Source: CAZKSN01 sp964555585 | GTDB lineage: Bacteria > Bacillota_I > Bacilli_A > RF39 > UBA660 | Direction: 5' to 3' | Assembly: GCA_964555585.1 (NCBI GenBank) | Contig: CAZKSN010000015.1 | Location: 1 to 13,057, forward strand | Length of the DNA stretch: 13,057 nucleotides | In this document: positions 8,376 to 13,057 of the stretch, piece by piece | How the letters are laid out: every line of letters begins with the position of its first letter | Numbering within the stretch: position 1 is the first letter of the stretch | Translations under genes and position numbers: made by a program | Notes under the pieces: generated by a model | Databases searched by the model: none | Seen by the model: only the letters and a program-made list of their open reading frames with translations | Told to the model about the DNA's origin: nothing

Positions 8376-9458
8376 ATGCCTAAGTATGTAAGAGTAATGG
8401 ATGGATTAAAATCAAATGCTGGTGGATTTGAATATAAAATTGATGAAGTCAATATTGCTAATAATTGGAATCCTAATAGTTTAGAAGCAGAAGAAATGGG
8501 TGGATTTAATTTTGGTACTGAGGATAAAATATTAAGATGGTTACATCGTGGAGACACTATCTATGATGTTATAATTCCTGACGATGCAGAAGTGATTAAG
8601 GTTGATGATGAAAAAGGCGTATATAGATCAAACAAAATCATTGTAACTAACCCGAGAAAAGTGACTGACGATATGGTAATAGAATTGTACAAAAAAAGTA
8701 CTCTATCAAATAAAATAGTTGCTCAATGCTTATTAACATTAATATGGAAAAATAGAATAGAAATATCTAAATATATAATCAAAGATAGAGTCAATTTAGA
8801 TAATGTAAATGAAATATTAGAAGAATTTATTAGTTACGCAGGAGATAAAAATTTATCTTATGAAAGCACACAAGAAATATGTAATATTTTAAAAGAGATT
8901 CAAAGTCCTATTGATATAAGTTTGTATGTTGATAAAGAACCATATATTAAAAAGTTAACCAATGATAAAGTTATTAATTTAACAGGACAAAGTGGATCAG
9001 GTAAATCAACTTATGCACAAGAACATTACAATAGTGATGAATACTTAGTAGTTGATACTGATGAAGTTTTATCTGATAATAGATTTAGTAAAAGTAATGG
9101 CATTAATCGAGAATTAGGGGAATACTTTAGAAATAAATATAAAAAACTTCCAAATTGTGGTGATGATTTTGATCTAATATATTCTGAAATATTAGAATAT
9201 TGTAAAAAATACGATAAAACAATAGTAATAGACTGTGCACAGTTTCATTGCATTGAAGATTTAAGTTTATTAAAGGGTACATTAATAATCATTAGGACAT
9301 GCATTGATACTTGTTATAATAGAACAATTGAAAGATTTAAGAATAATAATCCAAATTATACTAATGAAGAATTAGAAAAATATATGGAAAAGAAAAAATC
9401 AATATTTAAATGGTATAAATATTCAAATGAATTTATCGAAAAGATAGATAAATTATAA
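8376..9458 (+). CDS. Two-part protein with C-terminal P-loop kinase-like domain
   Basis: A 360-aa protein. Residues 1 to ~90 form a compact domain I cannot name, rich in Trp/Gly/Asp (GGFEYKIDEVN, WNPNS, EEMGGFNFGTEDKILRWLHRGDTIYDV). A helical linker follows to ~190. The C-terminal third is a nucleotide-binding domain: Walker A GQSGSGKST at 204-212, VVDTDEVL near 225-232 with the DxD typical of small P-loop kinases, and a hydrophobic strand ending in Asp (TIVIDCAQ). Adenylate-kinase-like, polynucleotide-kinase-like or zeta-toxin-like activity are all possible; the substrate is unknown. The start has RBS AGGAG 8 bases upstream and its own extended -10. It is the only gene between the two flanking repeats and is probably cargo of that module. 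No antitoxin-sized partner is seen. Confidence 0.8.
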   Translation: MPKYVRVMDGLKSNAGGFEYKIDEVNIANNWNPNSLEAEEMGGFNFGTEDKILRWLHRGDTIYDVIIPDDAEVIKVDDEKGVYRSNKIIVTNPRKVTDDMVIELYKKSTLSNKIVAQCLLTLIWKNRIEISKYIIKDRVNLDNVNEILEEFISYAGDKNLSYESTQEICNILKEIQSPIDISLYVDKEPYIKKLTNDKVINLTGQSGSGKSTYAQEHYNSDEYLVVDTDEVLSDNRFSKSNGINRELGEYFRNKYKKLPNCGDDFDLIYSEILEYCKKYDKTIVIDCAQFHCIEDLSLLKGTLIIIRTCIDTCYNRTIERFKNNNPNYTNEELEKYMEKKKSIFKWYKYSNEFIEKIDKL

Positions 9459-9496
9459 TTACTTAAAAATTGTAAAAAAATAAAATAAAGTAAATT

Positions 9497-9521
9497 TTAG
9501 ATAAGTTTTTAGATAAGTTTT
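9497..9521. repeat. Right flanking repeat: tandem TTAGATAAGT
   Basis: TTAGATAAGT at 9497-9506 and 9509-9518, the same 12-base period as at 8227-8251, with one mismatch over 25 bases. The orientation is the same as the left copy, so the two are direct repeats 1,270 bp apart. The inverted third copy present on the left is absent here. Confidence 0.8.
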
Positions 9522-9530
9522 GGTAGGTTA

Positions 9531-9570
9531 GCCGAGTGCTTTAGAGTGCTGCCAAGTGCTACAAAGTGCG
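9531..9570. repeat. 10-bp-periodic AGTGCT repeat array
   Basis: AGTGCT starts at 9535, 9545 and 9555, and AGTGCG at 9565: four units at exactly 10-base spacing. The four bases between are variable (GCCG, TTAG, GCCA, ACAA), with the GCC of units 1 and 3 suggesting a 20-base double unit. It is visibly richer in G+C than its surroundings. Spacing of one helical turn would put all copies on one DNA face, as for protein-binding iterons. Confidence 0.75.
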
Positions 9571-9621
9571 AATTTAAGCCAAAACAGTGAGCTAAGATAT
9601 TGCCAAAATACCCAATTCGTA

Positions 9622-9669
9622 TGCCCGTGCGGAAGCGGTAAAAAATATAAAAATTGTTGCGGTAAATAA
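9622..9669 (+). pseudogene. Orphan duplicate of the secA 3' end (SEC-C tail)
   Basis: These 48 bases translate to a 15-residue SEC-C tail with C-P-C-G-S-G and the closing C-C-G-K, then TAA. It matches the last 15 residues of SecA at 13 positions. At DNA level 32 of 48 bases agree, with most other differences at third codon positions. The match begins at the first Cys; upstream the frame is open only back to 9532 and resembles no SecA sequence, and there is no start or RBS. Its CPCGSG is the form usual in SecA, whereas the intact secA here has CPCNSG. I infer that this is the original secA end, displaced by an insertion. A remnant of another SEC-C protein is the alternative. Confidence 0.75.
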
Positions 9670-9694
9670 TTTATAAATTAAAATATGAAAGTGT

Positions 9695-10684
9695 GTGAAT
9701 TATATGGAATCACTGAAACAGATTAAAATAAGTAAATTAATTGATTGTTTATCTTCAATAGTAAATATAACTCAAGAGCAAAAACAAAAATTAATGGAAA
9801 AATATTCTGATTTATCAGATGAAAAAGTTCTTGAAGATTTGTTTTCTAATGCATATCAATTAATTGGAAATAATTCACCTTATTATGATTATGCTTTGGA
9901 TGTAATTAGAAACTATAATCCAGCATTATGCCCTGGTTTAGAAGAAATTAAAAAAACTTTAGACAATAAATTTTCCAATAATATGGAAGGTAATATGTCA
10001 TTGGAACAGAATCATGAATTAGTAATTTCATCTTTATTGAATTTCTGTTCCCTGTTTAATCAATATGGTATTGACTATTATATTGTTGGAGCACTGCCCT
10101 GCTTTTTAAAAACAAATCAGCCACTGTTCAGATATCATGATGATATAGATATTATGATTAATTAAGAGGATATTCCAAAAATCACAGAAATAATGAATAA
10201 TAGTAATTATCTTCTTCATGATGACAGGTTTCCAACTTTAGAAAGATTTAAAGAAATGCAAAAAACCAATCCACCTCACACTGTATTGGCACAAAATAAT
10301 GATAATGAATTTCATTTAGGATTTTTTTGTTTTAGAAGAGAAAATGATAATTCTATAACAATGAGAGAATATTCTCACAGATTAGAAAATGGAGAAGTGG
10401 TTGTAGATGTTAAAGAAAGATTATCTAGCCCAATAGGAACATCATTAAGATATGATGATACACCTACAGTCTATAATGGAGTTGGGTTTAAAACAAGTAC
10501 ATTGGAAAGCGTCTATAATCTAAAAAGCTTTACAAAAAGACCGAAGGATTTGACAGATATGAAAAAGTTAGAACCATATATAAATAAAGAAAAATTAAAA
10601 CTCTTACAACAAAATAAAAATATACAAATAATGATTCAAAATGTATCCAATGATGTTTTAGAAGCCAATAGCCTAAGGTTATAG
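9695..10684 (+). pseudogene. Nucleotidyltransferase-fold protein with one in-frame TAA
   Basis: One reading frame of 329 codons is interrupted only by TAA at 10163-10165. The N-terminal ~110 residues are helical. Then comes a nucleotidyltransferase core: YYIVGALPCF (from residue 128) and the metal-binding motif YHDDIDIMI, with D150 and D152 the likely catalytic Asp. The stop falls at codon 157, four residues after the motif, and the frame resumes with EDIPKI, which reads on naturally. The 3' part (residues 158-329) keeps a continuous, well-composed sequence, so the lesion is recent, a sequencing error, or read through. The second part alone has an ATG at 10193 but no close RBS. The start is uncertain: GTG 9695 or ATG 9704, both with weak RBS. 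The fold recalls antibiotic and toxin-antitoxin (MNT-type) nucleotidyltransferases; the substrate is unknown. Confidence 0.75.
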
Positions 10685-10725
10685 TATATCTGAACAAAAT
10701 ATGTTTGTTAAAAGGAGAAATTTTT

Positions 10726-11523
10726 ATGTTGAAAATTACTGAAGAAATGATTGAAAATAATCAAAATTTTATAAATTTTGAAAATGCTGATAGTATGTTT
10801 GAAGCACTGGATTCAATAATTAAAGCCCATGGCAGTGAATATATTTTTAAAAGAGAACATGAAATTGAAGAGGATTGTCTGAGAAGTTATGTATTAAGAT
10901 CAAGTGTGATGAGATTTTCTTGTGATGCCTGTGAACATTATGCAAAGGCGATTTTAATTCAAAATGGCAGTTCTTGGGATAATTTGAAGTCTTGGGGACA
11001 TAATCTTTTAGATTTGTTCAGTAATTTAGATGAGGAAAGTAGGTCTTTAATCATATCGGCTCTGATGCCAAACAATTACTTTAATAGTGATGAATATAGA
11101 TTATTTAATTTATCTGAGGAACAAAATTCAATTGAAGTATTATATGAATTATTGCAAAAATACAATATTATTGAAGAAAAAGTAGAAAAAAGTAAACAAT
11201 TCAATTTAAAACATTTTAATGAAATTAATTATTATGATACAAGTTCAAATATAATTAATTTAGATGAAATGATTAAGACTCCAATAATTTATAGTGATAA
11301 TATAAAAGCACTGGAAAACGGTAAAAGTGTAACAGGTGAATTGGCAGATTTAAATCCGCCTAAAGTATCTGGTCAGACAAAAGCGCAGTTGCTTTCAATA
11401 AAATCTAGATTTCCTGGACAATATCTTGTTGATGGAAATGCAGAATTTTTAGTATCTCTGGCATATGCATTTAATCAATTATGCAGATATCAGAGAAAAA
11501 AGGGTGAATCTTTAAACCACTAG
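10726..11523 (+). CDS. Unknown protein with a HEPN-like stretch
   Basis: A 265-aa protein from the ATG at 10726. I prefer this start because AAAGGAG lies 9 bases upstream; an upstream TTG at 10705 would place that RBS inside the gene. Residues 60-100 (SSVMRFSCDACEHYAKAIL, then a loop and WGHNLLDLF) resemble HEPN domains, where a helix with E-H-x-x-K is followed by an H-N-L-x-x-L helix. I do not see the canonical R-x4-6-H RNase motif of active HEPN toxins, so activity is open and the assignment tentative. The C-terminal half (residues 150-265) is unrecognised. It follows the broken nucleotidyltransferase by 41 bases. HEPN and nucleotidyltransferase proteins are well-known partners in toxin-antitoxin pairs, which fits but does not prove a shared role. 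Confidence 0.7.
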   Translation: MLKITEEMIENNQNFINFENADSMFEALDSIIKAHGSEYIFKREHEIEEDCLRSYVLRSSVMRFSCDACEHYAKAILIQNGSSWDNLKSWGHNLLDLFSNLDEESRSLIISALMPNNYFNSDEYRLFNLSEEQNSIEVLYELLQKYNIIEEKVEKSKQFNLKHFNEINYYDTSSNIINLDEMIKTPIIYSDNIKALENGKSVTGELADLNPPKVSGQTKAQLLSIKSRFPGQYLVDGNAEFLVSLAYAFNQLCRYQRKKGESLNH

Positions 11524-11566
11524 TTAAATTATATTAAATAAAAATCAATAGAGGGAAGTAATAATT

Positions 11567-12286
11567 ATGACAAATCAAAAAATTAAAGCTAAAAATATTG
11601 ATACAGTAAATTTAGAATCCGGATTTTTTCATTTTACAGCTTCTGATAATATTGGCAATATTCAAGAGCAGGGTTTAATTCCTAAGATTGGGAATAATGC
11701 TAAAGGAGCGGAAAAGACTGAAAAAATCTTTTTTGCAAAAGGAGCATCAGGAATTCTTGAAATTTTTAATGTATGGATAAGATGGATATATTATTTGAAA
11801 AAGCAAAATAGATATTTTTATAATAACCAGAACGGAAACTTTGACGAATTTATTATTAATTTTACTAATGAGGCTTTTTCAGATTTTGAAACTAAAAAAG
11901 AAGTGTTTGAAGAAATTAATACAATAATGCAAAACAGTGTTTTTTTAGATTTGAATTTAACAGAGGGTGAAGATTTTTCATATGATGATGTAGATGAAGC
12001 AAAAAAGAATAAAGATAGAAGAATTATAAAAGTCTTATATGGAAGTAATGCTACTCTTAAAGAAAATGATTATCATATGGAAAATTGGAATCTGCATACA
12101 AAAACTTCACATTCTATAATACCTGAAAAAATAACTCTTTTATCTGTTTATGGTAAAAATGATGTACTAAGTGTGATAAAATATCTATATGACAGTAAAA
12201 GGAATTTAGGAATAAATTTAGAATTACTAGATGAATTTATGAATTATAATTTAAATAAAGAAAATAAAGATAATTTTTCTTTATAA
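11567..12286 (+). CDS. Unknown protein with ADP-ribosyltransferase-like N-terminus
   Basis: A 239-aa protein with no signal peptide. Residues 19-43 (GFFHFTASDNIGNIQEQGLIPKIG) follow the pattern H-x-T, N, I, then GL-x-P, seen at the start of ADP-ribosyltransferase-fold proteins such as Tpt1/KptA and DarT, where that His binds NAD. A strand with IFFAKGASG follows near 54-62, then a long helix with Trp. A clear catalytic Glu in the later half is not identifiable by eye, so enzyme activity is inference. The C-terminal quarter is helical and Asn/Lys-rich. RBS AGAGGGAA is 9 bases before the ATG. It lies 43 bases after the HEPN-like gene and 33 before prfB, on the same strand, so it is probably co-transcribed with the former. 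No terminator separates it from prfB. Confidence 0.75.
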   Translation: MTNQKIKAKNIDTVNLESGFFHFTASDNIGNIQEQGLIPKIGNNAKGAEKTEKIFFAKGASGILEIFNVWIRWIYYLKKQNRYFYNNQNGNFDEFIINFTNEAFSDFETKKEVFEEINTIMQNSVFLDLNLTEGEDFSYDDVDEAKKNKDRRIIKVLYGSNATLKENDYHMENWNLHTKTSHSIIPEKITLLSVYGKNDVLSVIKYLYDSKRNLGINLELLDEFMNYNLNKENKDNFSL

Positions 12287-12319
12287 AATAATATAATATA
12301 ATTTAGAAAGGAAAATATA

Positions 12320-13057
12320 ATGGATATTAAGGAAATTAAGAAAGAATTTATTAATTTAAAAAGTGAATTGGATTCTCTTAGGGGGTCTCTTTGACTTAGA
12401 AGATAAATTAAACAGGATTGAAGAATTAAATTTAGAATCTCAAAATCCTGATTTTTGGTTAGATTTAGATAACAGTAAAAAAGTACTTGAAGAATTAAAA
12501 TCTTTAAAAGAAGATACTGAAGCTTTTTTAGATATAGATGGCAGAATAAATAATTCTATAGAATTATTGGATTTAGAGTTATCTTCTGATGATGTAAATG
12601 ATTTAGAAAACGAGCTAAATAAACTCACAATAGAATCTGAAAAGTTAAAGATCAAGACTTTACTGGATGGAGAATTTGATAGCAGCAATGCATATCTTGA
12701 AATACATAGCGGAGCGGGTGGAACGGAAAGTAATGACTGGGCCAATATGATTCTTAGAATGTATACAAGATATTTTGAAATAAATAATTTTAAATATGAG
12801 GTATTAAGTGAACAGCCTGGTGAGGAAGTTGGATTAAAAGGAGCTTTACTGGCAGTTAAATCTAAAAATGCCTATGGCTACTTAAAGGGTGAAACTGGTG
12901 TTCATAGATTGGTTAGAATAAGTCCATTTGATTCAAATAAAAGGAGACATACTTCTTTTGCCTCTGTTCTAGTTACACCGGAGATAGATAAAAAAATTGA
13001 TTTGGAAATAAAAGAATTAGATTTAAAAATAGATGTATTTAGAAGTAGTGGAGCAGG
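12320..13057 (+). CDS. prfB: Peptide chain release factor 2, 3' end outside the window
   Basis: RF2 recognises UAA and UGA at the ribosomal A site and triggers peptide release. The gene starts at ATG 12320 (RBS AAAGGA, 7 bases upstream). Its first 24 codons end at an in-frame TGA (12392-12394). A +1 shift at CTT-T places the rest in the frame starting GAC at 12393. The main frame then encodes the coiled N-terminal domain, the block YLEIHSGAGGTES, and the stop-codon-reading tripeptide SPF at residues 201-203. The window ends in RSSGAG, two bases into the next codon, so the catalytic GGQ is just outside. About 245 residues are present. The frameshift splits the gene for simple ORF finders. Its position downstream of secA matches other Bacillota, apart from the inserted genes. 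Confidence 0.97.
12380..12395 (+). promoter_or_regulatory. Programmed +1 frameshift site of prfB
   Basis: An internal Shine-Dalgarno-like AGGGGG (12380-12385), three spacer bases, the slippery CTTT, the UGA stop (12392-12394) and a following C. This is the classic RF2 autoregulation signal: when RF2 is scarce, UGA is read slowly, the P-site tRNA slips from CUU to UUU, and full-length RF2 is made. Confidence 0.97.

Noticed and set aside
9531..9570. A short CRISPR array
   Set aside because: Units are only 6 bases with 4-base gaps, far below CRISPR repeat and spacer sizes, and no cas gene is near.
9532..9669. A small SEC-C protein gene
   Set aside because: No start codon with a ribosome binding site precedes the tail, and the open stretch before it is the repeat array. 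A displaced secA end fits better.
10193..10684. A separate 163-aa gene starting at ATG 10193
   Set aside because: It is in the same frame as the upstream nucleotidyltransferase part and has no ribosome binding site within reach. It reads as the C-terminal part of one interrupted gene.
12392..12394. TGA read as tryptophan (mycoplasma code) or a broken prfB
   Set aside because: The TGA sits in the exact RF2 frameshift signal, and only a +1 shift, not readthrough, restores the RF2 sequence.
12440..12745. Minus-strand Ser-rich ORF of 101 aa
   Set aside because: It is the shadow of prfB, whose opposite strand carries conserved RF2 sequence including YLEIHSGAGGTES.

Overview
The window is AT-rich DNA from a low-GC Gram-positive (Bacillota-type) bacterium. 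Three things point there: a glmS gene preceded by a self-cleaving glmS ribozyme, a secA gene upstream of prfB in the order known from Bacillus subtilis and relatives, and Shine-Dalgarno sites of the AGGAGG type. A release factor 2 gene with the classic internal UGA frameshift site means UGA is a stop codon, which excludes the mycoplasma-type code. I cannot name the genus. Secondary structure, promoters and distant domain assignments were judged by eye.

Layout. (1) 41-697, minus strand: a transglutaminase-like protein, diverging from (2) 777-2879, two adjacent paralogous genes for unknown proteins of 350 and 346 aa. (3) 2980-3480: a 166-aa protein of unknown function with its own extended -10 promoter. 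(4) 3485-5611: the glmS unit, with promoter, compact glmS ribozyme, glmS and terminator. (5) 5683-8200: secA and its terminator. (6) 8201-9669: a single-gene module for a two-part protein ending in a P-loop kinase-like domain. It is flanked by near-identical ~25-bp direct repeats, has a 10-bp-periodic repeat array near its right end, and is closed by a second, orphan copy of the last 15 codons of secA plus stop. (7) 9695-12286: three accessory genes, namely a nucleotidyltransferase interrupted by one in-frame TAA, a protein with a HEPN-like stretch, and a protein with an ADP-ribosyltransferase-like N-terminus. (8) 12320 to the window end: prfB, cut off at its GGQ motif.

How it fits together. 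The housekeeping backbone is glmS - secA - prfB. About 4.1 kb of accessory DNA sits between secA and prfB. The repeated secA tail suggests that at least the first ~1.5 kb entered at the 3' end of secA. On that reading the incoming DNA rebuilt the zinc-binding C-terminus and pushed the older tail to 9622-9669. No integrase is visible, so the block is either non-autonomous or a relic. The nucleotidyltransferase, HEPN-like and ADP-ribosyltransferase-like genes have the flavour of a toxin-antitoxin or defence locus, but that function is inference only.
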